A stretch of 25,296 nucleotides of DNA, from the NCBI GenBank assembly GCA_025999935.1, contig BNXY01000039.1, positions 1-25,296 of the forward strand, written 5' to 3'. This document shows, piece after piece, positions 1-7,720 of the stretch. The translations under genes and the position numbers were made by a program. Under the pieces are notes generated by a model. It did not search any database. It saw only the letters and a program-made list of their open reading frames with translations, and had not been told where the DNA came from. Within the stretch, counting starts at the first letter, position 1. Every line of letters starts with the position of its first letter. The stretch is from Bacteroidia bacterium. Its GTDB lineage: Bacteria > Bacteroidota > Bacteroidia > Bacteroidales > Azobacteroidaceae.

Positions 1-2
1 TT

Positions 3-3000
3 TATAAAAATAATATCCTGCTGGCTTATACCAACAATGGACAAGTCTTCCGCTACAACACGCTGACCGACCGTTTTGACTTTCTGTTCCACCTGAGCCG
101 TATGCTGAAAAACCGGCATTTGTATGTCGCATCCGTATATATCGACCGGCAAGGAAGTATTTGGTTGTCAACAAACTCCGGATTATATAAATACCATAAC
201 GGAGATTTTACATTGATAGATAAAGATGATTTGTTACACCTGGAGGAATATGACGAAAACCGATTCCTCTTTACGAAAGCCGGCGGAATTTGGGCGATGG
301 ATATCCAAACAGGGAATAGCAACTGCCTTTACAAAAATGACATCCTGTCTGCTATCCAGGTTTCTATGCTTTGTTACGACAAACCGATGAACCGGCTTTG
401 GATCGGTACGATATCCAATGGTTTATTTTATTGTGATATCAACGACAAAGTTTTTCATCAGGCGTCTATCCGGTCTTTTCCCAAACAGCCGGTTCAGGCG
501 ATTAAAACTTATACCGATTCTACGCTTTTAGTCGGTATCGACGGACAAGGGATATGGGAAATCAGTAAAAAAGGAAATCAGGCGCTCAATGTTTACAAAG
601 AAAATGCCGATGATATGTTCTCCCTTCGTGGAAATGGCGTTTATGATATTTTTTGCGATGAGGACAAGCGGGTATGGGTTTGTACTTACAGCGGCGGATT
701 GTCTTTTTTCGAGCAGGCGTCTCCGGTTGTCAATCAGATTGTACATCAGGTAAACAATGCCAATTCTTTGAGTAATAACAATGTAAACAAAGTAATAGAA
801 GATCATCAACATAATTTATGGTTTGCCACCGATAACGGTATCTGTTGCTGGGACAGGCAGTCGGACACATGGAAAACCTATTATCACAACAAGCAGGAAC
901 AGGCGCAAGTGTTTCTTTCTTTGTGCGAAGACGACAAAGGGCGAATCTGGGCAGGCTCTTTTTCTTCCGGGGTGTATGTCATAGACGGAAAAACCGGAAA
1001 AGAGATTGCGCACTATTCAAAAGATACAAAGGAATATCCATTTGCTGCTAACTTCACATTCGATATTTATAAAGACAGTTCCGGCAATCTATGGCTGGGC
1101 GGCATCATGGGCGATGTGATCTGTTATATTTCCAAAGAAGACAAATTCAAATCCTATCTTTCCCTGCCGGTTTATGCTTTTTCCGAACGCTCGCCGACCC
1201 AAATGCTTGCAGCCTGTACTTTCGGATTATGCTTGTTGGACAAGCAAACAGGCAATATGGAAATATTACTGGACGGATATTTACTGCAAGACATTTTGTT
1301 TTTGGACGGAAACGTATGGCTGTGCACCTGCGGCGACGGATTAATTCGGTTTGACCTGCAAAGCAGAACAACAGAACAGTTTACGACAGAATCCGGATTG
1401 CCGTCCAATTACGTCAACAGTATTAGATGGGCTGACGGCTATCTCTGGCTGGGAACCGAAACAGGATTGTGCCGCTTTAACCCCAAAGACAAAAGCGCTC
1501 AAACGTATGCATCGTTATATACTTTATCCAATGTTTCCTTCAATCATGATTCCCATTATAAACTTCATGACGGACAGTTGGTATTCGGTACGAGCAACGG
1601 CGCCGTCTTGTTTGATCCTGAGGCTCTCCGGCAAATTCAACCTCAAGGACACATTTTCTTTCAGGAACTTACCGTTTCGGGGCGTTCCGTCAGAGACAGT
1701 TCCATCATAGAATTGCCGGCTCCCTTGGACAGTTTGCAGGAACTTACATTGAAATATAATCAAAACAACCTGACTCTGGAACTGCTTCCGCTCGGAAACG
1801 TGGTTTCCGGAGCTAAATTTTCATGGAAGCTGGAAAATCAGGATGTAGAATGGACGCAAGCCTCCAATCAGCGAATACTCACTTATACCAATATTCCGGC
1901 AGGGCGTTATACGTTGAAAATAAAAATGTATGACAGTTCTTTATCGCAAATGATTGCCGAACGGCAATTATTGATCCGTGTAACGCCGCCATTCTGGGAA
2001 ACAACCTGGTTTCGCCTGCTGGTATTTTCCATGCTTGCCGGTATTGTTTATTTCTCTTTACGGTTTTACATCAACCGGCTCAAGCAACGGCATACGGAGG
2101 ATAAAGTGCGTTTCTTCGCCAATACGGCGCATGATATCCGCACGGCGCTAACCCTTATCAAAGCGCCTGTTGAGGAATTGAACAAAGAGCCGAACTTGTC
2201 CGAACAGGGCAAGTATTACCTTTACCTGGCCATCGAACAGGCTAAACGGCTGTCCGCTGTGGCGACTCAGCTGTTGGATTTTCAGAAAGTAGATATAGGG
2301 AAAGGGCAACTGTCTCTGTCCATGATTGATATAGTCAAACTGATTAACAACCGCCTGCTGATGTTTGAATCCTTTGCCAAAGGAAAAAACATCGAACTGT
2401 CCCGTACATATACTCCTTCCACCTATCTGACAGCAATAGACGAATCAATGATGGAAAAAGTAATTGACAACCTGATTTCCAACGCCATAAAATATTCAAA
2501 TCCGGACAGCCGGGTAGAAATCCTGTTCAATGGCCATACACATCAGTGGACATTGGAGGTAAAAGACTATGGAATAGGCATCAGCAAAAAAGTACAGAAT
2601 AAACTTTTCCGCGAATTTTATCGGGGCGATAATGCCGTCAATTCCAAAATCGTCGGGTCGGGAATCGGCTTGCTTTTAGCGAAAAATTATGTAGAATTGC
2701 ATGGAGGAACAATCAGTTGCATCAGTCAGGAAAATGCCGGATCCACATTTAAAATCGTTGTTCCCGTAGGGGCAGACCCACGTGTCTGCCCAAAAAGGCT
2801 TTGTCATTGCGGGCTTGACCCGCAATCCCCTGAAAAGGATACGAATGTTGGGCTACAGAGCGATGTAAAACAAGGGATTGCGGGTCAAGCCCGCAATGAC
2901 AAGGGAACCGGCTCCATGCGTATATTGATAGTGGAAGACAACGACGATTTGAGAAATTTCATGCAGCATCCTCTGGCGGAAACATTCGATGTTCATACCG

Positions 3001-3656
3001 CAGAAGACGGTGAACAGGCATGGAAATTCATTCAAAAGCAACAGCCTGATCTGGTTGTTTCCGATGTTATGATGCCCAATATGGACGGCTTTGAACTTTG
3101 CCGTCTGATAAAATCAACTTACGAAACTTCACACATCCCGGTTATATTGCTTACTTCCCTGACGGAAAAAGCGCAACAGTTACACGGATTAGGTCTGGGC
3201 GCCGACGATTACCTGACCAAACCGTTTGATATGACGCTGCTTGTGCAACGAATTAAATCCCTTATTCAAAATCGCAAGGTCGTAAGGGAAAAAGCCTTAA
3301 AACTCATTGCTGAAAACAGGGACGAGCCTATTCTTTCCAATGAACTGAATGATAAATTCGTCAAAAAAGCAGTGGAAGTTGTTCACAAGCACATCGCCGA
3401 TTCGGAATTCGGCAAGGATGAATTTGCATCCGCCATGAATGTCAGCGGTTCGCTCCTGTATAAAAAAATCAAATCGCTCACCGACCAGTCGCCGGTTGAT
3501 TTCATCAAGGTCATTCGGTTAAATTATGCTTTGGAATTGTTGCAATCAAGAACATACAACATTACAGAAGTGAGTGAAATGTGTGGATTTTCCAGTATCG
3601 GCTATTTCGGATCGGCATTTAAAAAACATTTTGGAAAAACGCCTACGGAAATTTGA
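3..3656 (+). CDS. Hybrid two-component regulator (HTCS), 5' partial
   Basis: One-protein signalling system that senses glycan fragments in the periplasm and switches on polysaccharide-use genes. The frame is open from base 3, so the signal peptide and first propeller blades lie outside the window. Visible in order: about ten Reg_prop blades (such as RLWIGTISNGLFY and LWLGTETGLCRFN), a Y_Y_Y domain near 1740-1975, one membrane helix near 2000-2070, a HisKA helix with the phospho-accepting His at 2130-2132 (AHDIRTAL, Ala where Pro is usual), and a HATPase with N-box NLISNAIKYS, DYGIGIS and GSGIGLLLAK. A receiver follows (ILIVEDNDD, Asp at 3063-3065 in SDVMMPNMDGFE, LTKPFD), then an AraC-type HTH ending KTPTEI. 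The linker between HATPase and receiver carries two palindromic repeats read in frame (2769-2900). The family assignment is secure. Its target may be the glycosidases at 16386-21533, now separated by the inserted block. Confidence 0.96.
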   Translation, partial: YKNNILLAYTNNGQVFRYNTLTDRFDFLFHLSRMLKNRHLYVASVYIDRQGSIWLSTNSGLYKYHNGDFTLIDKDDLLHLEEYDENRFLFTKAGGIWAMDIQTGNSNCLYKNDILSAIQVSMLCYDKPMNRLWIGTISNGLFYCDINDKVFHQASIRSFPKQPVQAIKTYTDSTLLVGIDGQGIWEISKKGNQALNVYKENADDMFSLRGNGVYDIFCDEDKRVWVCTYSGGLSFFEQASPVVNQIVHQVNNANSLSNNNVNKVIEDHQHNLWFATDNGICCWDRQSDTWKTYYHNKQEQAQVFLSLCEDDKGRIWAGSFSSGVYVIDGKTGKEIAHYSKDTKEYPFAANFTFDIYKDSSGNLWLGGIMGDVICYISKEDKFKSYLSLPVYAFSERSPTQMLAACTFGLCLLDKQTGNMEILLDGYLLQDILFLDGNVWLCTCGDGLIRFDLQSRTTEQFTTESGLPSNYVNSIRWADGYLWLGTETGLCRFNPKDKSAQTYASLYTLSNVSFNHDSHYKLHDGQLVFGTSNGAVLFDPEALRQIQPQGHIFFQELTVSGRSVRDSSIIELPAPLDSLQELTLKYNQNNLTLELLPLGNVVSGAKFSWKLENQDVEWTQASNQRILTYTNIPAGRYTLKIKMYDSSLSQMIAERQLLIRVTPPFWETTWFRLLVFSMLAGIVYFSLRFYINRLKQRHTEDKVRFFANTAHDIRTALTLIKAPVEELNKEPNLSEQGKYYLYLAIEQAKRLSAVATQLLDFQKVDIGKGQLSLSMIDIVKLINNRLLMFESFAKGKNIELSRTYTPSTYLTAIDESMMEKVIDNLISNAIKYSNPDSRVEILFNGHTHQWTLEVKDYGIGISKKVQNKLFREFYRGDNAVNSKIVGSGIGLLLAKNYVELHGGTISCISQENAGSTFKIVVPVGADPRVCPKRLCHCGLDPQSPEKDTNVGLQSDVKQGIAGQARNDKGTGSMRILIVEDNDDLRNFMQHPLAETFDVHTAEDGEQAWKFIQKQQPDLVVSDVMMPNMDGFELCRLIKSTYETSHIPVILLTSLTEKAQQLHGLGLGADDYLTKPFDMTLLVQRIKSLIQNRKVVREKALKLIAENRDEPILSNELNDKFVKKAVEVVHKHIADSEFGKDEFASAMNVSGSLLYKKIKSLTDQSPVDFIKVIRLNYALELLQSRTYNITEVSEMCGFSSIGYFGSAFKKHFGKTPTEI
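2769..2791. repeat. Short palindrome read in frame as GADPRVCP
   Basis: GGGCAGAC at 2770-2777 is the exact reverse complement of GTCTGCCC at 2784-2791, with a 6-base loop. It is translated as GADPRVCP in the HTCS linker. It lies 11 bases before the larger palindromic element at 2803-2900, so the linker holds two repeat units side by side. It resembles a REP-like element, but only one copy is present here. Confidence 0.7.
2803..2900. repeat. 98-base palindromic element inside the HTCS gene
   Basis: The left arm 2803-2832 and right arm 2871-2900 are reverse complements at 29 of 30 positions, around a 38-base spacer. Each arm also contains a smaller palindrome (ATTGCGGG / CCCGCAAT). The left arm is translated CHCGLDPQ and the right arm GIAGQARND, with no stop or frameshift. 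It sits between the HATPase and receiver domains, where extra residues should be tolerated. A single arm of the same repeat occurs at 6334-6363 in the LivG-type gene. Confidence 0.88.
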
Positions 3657-3664
3657 TTGGTAGA

Positions 3665-3676
3665 TTTATCTAAAAT
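3665..3676 (+). repeat. 12-base direct repeat, left copy
   Basis: TTTATCTAAAAT here matches 16298-16309 exactly and in the same orientation. It lies 9 bases after the HTCS stop codon and just upstream of the recombinase remnant. It is a candidate left attachment core or target-site duplication of the inserted block. The word is short and AT-rich, so chance is possible. Confidence 0.4.
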
Positions 3677-3783
3677 GGCTACAGGATATTGTACTCGCAG
3701 GACAATCAACAAATCCTCTCGCTTTTATTACAAATTTTGTACTCATTCTAATTCAAATACGCAATGAGTACATCAATCAAACT

Positions 3784-3912
3784 GAAATTCATTTCGAAGT
3801 TATCAGCGAAAGCATGGGACACGAAAACGAGACCACTACTCGGATTTATTTGGCTTCGTTGGGACAATCGGTTGTAGATAAAGCGAATGCGGAGATAATC
3901 AGGTTGAAATAA
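3784..3912 (+). pseudogene. C-terminal remnant of a tyrosine recombinase (integrase)
   Basis: The frame ending in TAA at 3910-3912 reads EVISESMGHENETTTRIYLA, then SLGQSVVDKANAEI. This is the C-terminal signature of Bacteroidota phage/transposon-type tyrosine recombinases: GH, then the region of the catalytic Tyr in RIYLASL. Sequence before about 3784 no longer resembles the family (no YVARHTW-like box) and there is no start, so only about 40 residues survive. It supports past integration of a mobile element beside the HTCS gene. Confident that it is a recombinase end; less sure which element it came from. Confidence 0.8.
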
Positions 3913-3913
3913 G

Positions 3914-3942
3914 AGTACCGCTTATTACGAATAGGTGGTACT
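3914..3942. repeat. Hairpin repeat, copy 1
   Basis: A 13-base arm at 3914-3926, loop ACG, and an arm at 3930-3942 pair at 11 of 13 positions. The core ATTACGAATAGGTGG (3924-3938) is the exact reverse complement of 4262-4276. It begins two bases after the integrase stop codon. It could be a transcription terminator, a recombination site, or one end of a small element spanning 3914-4286. Confidence 0.6.
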
Positions 3943-4257
3943 GAAGTACAAACTAAACGCCGCAAAGTTACAAAACTTTTATCAATCAAAAGGATAGAAA
4001 TGTAAAAAAAATTACACCATATAATAAACAAAAATGTATAACTAATTGATTTTGTGCGTGTTTTACAACAAATTTAATCATTTCTTTCGCGCAAATTTTT
4101 ATTATAAATTTATCTGATTGAATAACAATATAATGATTTATTCCACGAAAGTAACTCAAATTGTTTGTTTTACAATTTGTTTAATCCTGCGTTTAATTAA
4201 AAATGACAGACTATATATATTGTTTATAAACAATAAGTTAATATGGTTATACTTTTT

Positions 4258-4286
4258 AGTTCCACCTATTCGTAATAGGTAGTATT
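4258..4286. repeat. Hairpin repeat, copy 2 (inverted relative to copy 1)
   Basis: Arms 4258-4270 and 4274-4286 around loop CGT pair at 10 of 13 positions, with a perfect 7-base inner stem (ACCTATT/AATAGGT). It shares a 15-base exact core with 3924-3938 in inverse orientation. It lies about 50 bases before the importer's first gene, so it would fall in or near its 5' leader. Confidence 0.6.
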
Positions 4287-4338
4287 AAGGTAAATTAGCA
4301 AGTATTGAACAAAAAATAGCAGCACGGACAAAACAGAT

Positions 4339-5208
4339 ATGTTTTTGCAATTTATAATAAACGGCATAATCACAGGCGTTTTATACAGCCTGTCCGCTAT
4401 CGGGTTTGCACTCGTGTATAACACTACGCGAATATTCCACATAGCTGTGGCAGCGTTGTACGTGGCGGGTGCGTATATTTTTTATTTTGCTTTCCATACG
4501 TTGGAATTTCCGTTGTGGGCAGCAGGAATTTTGGCGTTACTTTTTACGGCGATTTTGAGTATTTTAACTGAAATTTCAGTGTATCGACCGCTTTACAGGA
4601 AAAAATCCTCGCTCAATACCGCAATGATTGCCTCTATCGGCATAATGACCATTTTGATAAATGGAATAGCCCTGCTTTTCGGCAACGAAACCAAAGTATT
4701 GGACAACAGCATACAACAAGTTTTTACATTTGGCGAAATTATTGTAACGCTTCCGCAGATGGGACAGGCAATCATTGGTATAATTCTGATTGCTGCTTTG
4801 TTCGCATTTCTGGGTTTTAGCAATTTTGGGTTGGAAGTCAGGGCGTTATGCAACGATGCCGCTTTATTTGAGATTTCGGGTTTCAATGTCAAAACAACAC
4901 GTTTGATTGTTTTTGCTTTAAGCGGCGTTTTTCTTGCTGCGGGTAGTTGCCTTACGGCTTATGACATTGGAATGGACCCACACATTGGAATGCCCGTGTT
5001 GATTAATGCAATGGTAGCGATGATTATTGGCGGAACAGGACGGATCAGAGCTTGTATCGTTGGCGGCTTGTTACTTGGAATTTTACAGGCTTTGGTCGTT
5101 TTTCAATTTTCGGCTAACTGGCAGAATGCAATTACTTTTTTGGTATTGCTGCTGTTTTTATTTTTCAAACCGCAAGGAATATTTGGTTCTAAAAAAAGGT
5201 TAGTTTGA
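4339..5208 (+). CDS. livH: Liv-type ABC importer permease (LivH family)
   Basis: Inner-membrane permease of a branched-chain amino acid/amide-type ABC importer. The 289 aa are close to the usual length. The N-terminus (QFIINGIITGVLYSLSAIGF) is characteristic of LivH, and hydrophobic segments suggest about eight membrane helices. The cytoplasmic coupling loop is seen around NFGLEVRALCNDAALFEISG, and the C-terminus has the family's FKPQGIFG. It is the first gene of a run in one direction to 16030. The transported ligand cannot be deduced, since Liv-type systems also carry urea, amides and other small molecules. Such importers are not a routine Bacteroidota component, which fits acquisition. The symbol denotes family, not a proven leucine carrier. 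Confidence 0.92.
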   Translation: MFLQFIINGIITGVLYSLSAIGFALVYNTTRIFHIAVAALYVAGAYIFYFAFHTLEFPLWAAGILALLFTAILSILTEISVYRPLYRKKSSLNTAMIASIGIMTILINGIALLFGNETKVLDNSIQQVFTFGEIIVTLPQMGQAIIGIILIAALFAFLGFSNFGLEVRALCNDAALFEISGFNVKTTRLIVFALSGVFLAAGSCLTAYDIGMDPHIGMPVLINAMVAMIIGGTGRIRACIVGGLLLGILQALVVFQFSANWQNAITFLVLLLFLFFKPQGIFGSKKRLV

Positions 5209-5259
5209 AATGAAATCAAGGGAATCATATAAATCTTATTAAAATCAAGGTTCAGACAA

Positions 5260-6135
5260 ATGGAATACATACTGCACATAGTAATCATGCTAAATATCTA
5301 CATCTTATTGGTGTTGAGCGCCAACTTGCCTGTGGGTTTGGCAAATCTGCTTTCGATTTGTCAAGCTGCGTTTTATGGCATTGGTGCGTATTTCAGCGCG
5401 TATTTCCTGTTGCAGTGGAATTTACCGTTTGTGGTTGTTGCACTTATTGTTATGTGTTTGACAGGGCTTTGCAGTTTGGTCGTTTCGTTTGCCTCCGTAA
5501 AACTCAAAGGCGATTATTTCGTTTTGGCGACATTGGCATTTCAAATGATTGTTTTTACCATTCTTTATAACTGGACGGAGGTAACGCGCGGCCCTTACGG
5601 CATTTCAGGCATTCCAAGCGTAAAATTATTTGGAATAATCAGTTTGTCAGGTATTTATGGCTATTTTGCATTAACAACCGTATTATCGCTAATTGTAATT
5701 TTATTGTTCGGAAATCTCAAAAAATCGCCTTTCGGTAGAGTATTAACGGCAATACGCAGCGATGAATTAACCGTTTTGTCCATTGGGCGTAATCCTGCAC
5801 GATTTAAAAATTACGCTTTTTTCATTTCGGCAGCATTTTCGGGCTTGGCGGGACTGCTTTATGCCTCGTATATCAGTTATATCGACCCGACAAGTTTCAC
5901 GCTTGACGAGAGTATTTTTATTTTGACCGCCTTGTTTATCGGCGGGATAGGAAATATAAAAGGACCCGTTTTCGGTGCATTGGTTGTGGTGGTTTTGCCC
6001 GAAATTCTGCGTTTTGTTGGATTGCCCGATGCAATGGCGGCAAATTTGCGGCAAATCATTTACGGGTTGATATTGGTGCTGTTGATGTATTTCAAACCAC
6101 AAGGATTGATGGGTGAGCTAAAAATCAAAAATTGA
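5260..6135 (+). CDS. livM: Liv-type ABC importer permease (LivM family)
   Basis: Second inner-membrane permease, pairing with the LivH-type protein to form the channel. The 291 aa show LivM hallmarks: LANLLSICQAAFYGIGAY near the N-terminus, KGDYFVLATLAFQMI, GISGIP, GRVLTAIRSDE at the coupling loop, and FKPQGLMGE at the C-terminus. It starts 51 bases after the livH-type stop. It lacks the long N-terminal extension of enterobacterial LivM, which is common in shorter homologues. Its stop codon lies just before the ATPase start, so the two are surely co-transcribed. Confidence 0.92.
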   Translation: MEYILHIVIMLNIYILLVLSANLPVGLANLLSICQAAFYGIGAYFSAYFLLQWNLPFVVVALIVMCLTGLCSLVVSFASVKLKGDYFVLATLAFQMIVFTILYNWTEVTRGPYGISGIPSVKLFGIISLSGIYGYFALTTVLSLIVILLFGNLKKSPFGRVLTAIRSDELTVLSIGRNPARFKNYAFFISAAFSGLAGLLYASYISYIDPTSFTLDESIFILTALFIGGIGNIKGPVFGALVVVVLPEILRFVGLPDAMAANLRQIIYGLILVLLMYFKPQGLMGELKIKN

Positions 6136-6137
6136 AT

Positions 6138-6944
6138 ATGCTATTGAAAATCAAAAATATAACATTAAGTTTTGCCAAAGGCAAAGATTCATTCAAAATA
6201 CTGAACGGACTAAACCTTGATGTGCCAAAGGGCAAAATTACGGCCCTGATTGGCGGAAATGGCGCGGGCAAAACGACACTTTTCAATATCATTTCAGGAT
6301 TTCAAAAAGATTTTTCAGGCGAAATATCATACTGTCATTGCGGGCTTGACCCGCAACCCCCTTTACGGTTGGAAAATCTGCGTGCCGACAAAATCTCACG
6401 TTTGGGCATTGGACGCTTGTTCCAAAGCAAAGGGCTGTTGCCTCACCTGACTTTGCTCGACAATATGAAACTCTGTTCAAACGACACTTCGGGCGAATTT
6501 CCCTTTGCATATCTTTTTCGGAATAAAAAATTGCTTGCCATTGAAAACGAAAAAGAAATGAAAGCCAAAAACATTCTTACGCAACTTTTCGGCGAAAATA
6601 ACAAATATCTCGGAATGTTGAACGCAATGGGGTGTGATTTCTCTTATGGCGAACAGCGTTTGCTCTCATTGGCAGGGCTTTTTATGGGAAATTACGATTT
6701 ATTATTGCTTGATGAGCCGACCGCAGGTGTCAATCCCGTCTATATCGAAAACATTAAGGATATTATCCGAAAAATGGTTGCAGCAGGGAAAACCGTATTG
6801 TTAATAGAGCATAATATGCTATTTGTCAAAGATTTGGCAGATATTGTTGCCTATATGGATGACGGACAGATAAAATTTACAGGAACACCGAATGAAATAA
6901 TTAACAATCAGGAAGTTAAAAACAGTTATTTGGGGATAGAATGA
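6138..6944 (+). CDS. livG: Liv-type ABC importer ATPase 1 (LivG family) with embedded palindromic repeat
   Basis: Cytoplasmic ATPase that powers the importer. Motifs in order: Walker A GGNGAGKTT, Q-loop LFQSKG, signature FSYGEQR (variant of LSGGQ, as is usual for LivG), Walker B LLLLDEPTAG and H-loop IEHN. ATG at 6138 is preferred over TTG at 6132, which overlaps the livM-type stop; the protein is then 268 aa. Residues 66-75 come from a palindromic repeat arm (6334-6363) read as CHCGLDPQPP just after SGEISY, in the segment between Walker A and the Q-loop. The core motifs stay intact, so the enzyme is probably functional. It overlaps the next gene by the 4 bases ATGA. Confidence 0.92.
   Translation: MLLKIKNITLSFAKGKDSFKILNGLNLDVPKGKITALIGGNGAGKTTLFNIISGFQKDFSGEISYCHCGLDPQPPLRLENLRADKISRLGIGRLFQSKGLLPHLTLLDNMKLCSNDTSGEFPFAYLFRNKKLLAIENEKEMKAKNILTQLFGENNKYLGMLNAMGCDFSYGEQRLLSLAGLFMGNYDLLLLDEPTAGVNPVYIENIKDIIRKMVAAGKTVLLIEHNMLFVKDLADIVAYMDDGQIKFTGTPNEIINNQEVKNSYLGIE
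6334..6363. repeat. Single arm of the palindromic element, inside the LivG-type gene
   Basis: It begins GTCATTGCGGGCTTGACCCG like the left arm at 2803-2832 and matches it closely over 27 bases, with AACCCC in place of ATCCCC. No second inverted arm follows. It is read in the same frame as the HTCS copy, giving CHCGLDPQ in both proteins. Confidence 0.85.
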
Positions 6945-7657
6945 GTAAAGAGAAAACAAATATATTATCCATACAAGATTTGTCGGGCGGTTATACCAAA
7001 GAACACGATATTTTGCAAGGCGTAAATCTTGATGTTGAGCAAGGGCAAGCAGTCGGCATAATTGGCTTAAATGGCAGTGGGAAAAGTACCCTCGCTAAAT
7101 GCCTGATGAATACGGTGCCTTATCGCAACGGAAAAATTTTATTTGACGGCAAAAATATATCTCGCTATTCCACCAAGCAACTGTCTGATGTGGGTATTGC
7201 CCTGTTTTTGCAAGGCGGACGAGTGTTTGACGAACTCACTGTTGAAGAAAACTTAAAGTTATTTGGAAATTTTGACAAAACTCTCAATTGGCTAACGCCG
7301 AACGTTGTTTCTCAATTTTCAATTTTCAATTTTCCAAAGCTTCGTGCCGACAAATTAAGCGGCGGGCAGCGACATCAATTGGCATTGGCTATGTGCCTGC
7401 TGAAAAAGCCCAACCCTAAACTGCTGATTTTGGACGAGCCGAGCGCAGGATTATCTCCGATAGCTGTAGAAGAAACTTATAATATATTGGAGTGTTTACG
7501 AGATGATAACGAACTAACTATCATTTTGATAGAACAAAATATAGCACGGGCAATAGCGTTTTGCGACAGTATCAATATGTTGCAAAATGGCAAATTTGTA
7601 TATAGTTCTGATAAAAAAGATATTAAAGAAGTAGAAAGCATAATGTTCAAAGAATAA
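6941..7657 (+). CDS. livF: Liv-type ABC importer ATPase 2 (LivF family)
   Basis: Second cytoplasmic ATPase, expected to form a heterodimer with the LivG-type protein. The 238 aa are normal for LivF. Motifs: Walker A GLNGSGKST, Q-loop FLQGGRVF, signature KLSGGQRHQLALA, Walker B LLILDEPSAGLSP, and IEQN in place of the H-loop His, as is normal in LivF. Residues 125-131 (QFSIFNF) are encoded by three perfect 7-base repeats just before the signature motif. The start overlaps the preceding stop codon (ATGA), indicating translational coupling. After this gene the DNA becomes visibly more AT-rich. Confidence 0.93.
   Translation: MSKEKTNILSIQDLSGGYTKEHDILQGVNLDVEQGQAVGIIGLNGSGKSTLAKCLMNTVPYRNGKILFDGKNISRYSTKQLSDVGIALFLQGGRVFDELTVEENLKLFGNFDKTLNWLTPNVVSQFSIFNFPKLRADKLSGGQRHQLALAMCLLKKPNPKLLILDEPSAGLSPIAVEETYNILECLRDDNELTIILIEQNIARAIAFCDSINMLQNGKFVYSSDKKDIKEVESIMFKE
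7313..7333 (+). repeat. Three tandem CAATTTT heptamers inside the LivF-type gene
   Basis: CAATTTT is repeated three times without interruption, 21 bases in all, so the frame is kept. Gain or loss of one unit would shift the frame just before the LSGGQ signature and inactivate the ATPase. Confidence 0.8.
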
Positions 7658-7720
7658 TTCATAATAAATTAAATAACAATAAATTAATAGTTGCGCCCGA
7701 CACATATCAGGGATAAAAAG

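Larger units (their letters stand above)
3657..4338. other. 682-base gene-poor, AT-rich gap with a decayed integrase end
   Basis: No intact gene is supported. The gap holds a 12-base direct-repeat copy (3665-3676), a recombinase C-terminal remnant (to 3912) and two related hairpins (3914-3942, 4258-4286). Between the hairpins lies about 310 bases of very AT-rich DNA that must include the promoter of the importer operon. I found no exact TAnnTTTG there; near matches are TATACTTTTTAG at about 4247-4258 and TACAATTTG near 4170. Confidence 0.7.

Noticed and set aside
2803..2900. Reading the paired palindromes as a CRISPR array or intrinsic terminator
   Set aside because: Only two inverted arms, no spacers or direct-repeat series, and they lie inside an intact reading frame with no T run.
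3657..3783. Upstream part of the integrase
   Set aside because: The same frame can be read back to 3664, but its residues do not match the recombinase catalytic boxes, so the remnant was limited to about 3784 onward.
3846..4031. 61-codon minus-strand frame in the gap before the importer
   Set aside because: Composition is that of translated AT-rich non-coding DNA, and it overlaps the integrase remnant and the hairpin repeat.
4160..4260. Promoter of the importer operon at TACAATTTG or TATACTTTTTAG
   Set aside because: Neither fits TAnnTTTG exactly and no -33 partner is clear; reported only as near matches in the gap entry.
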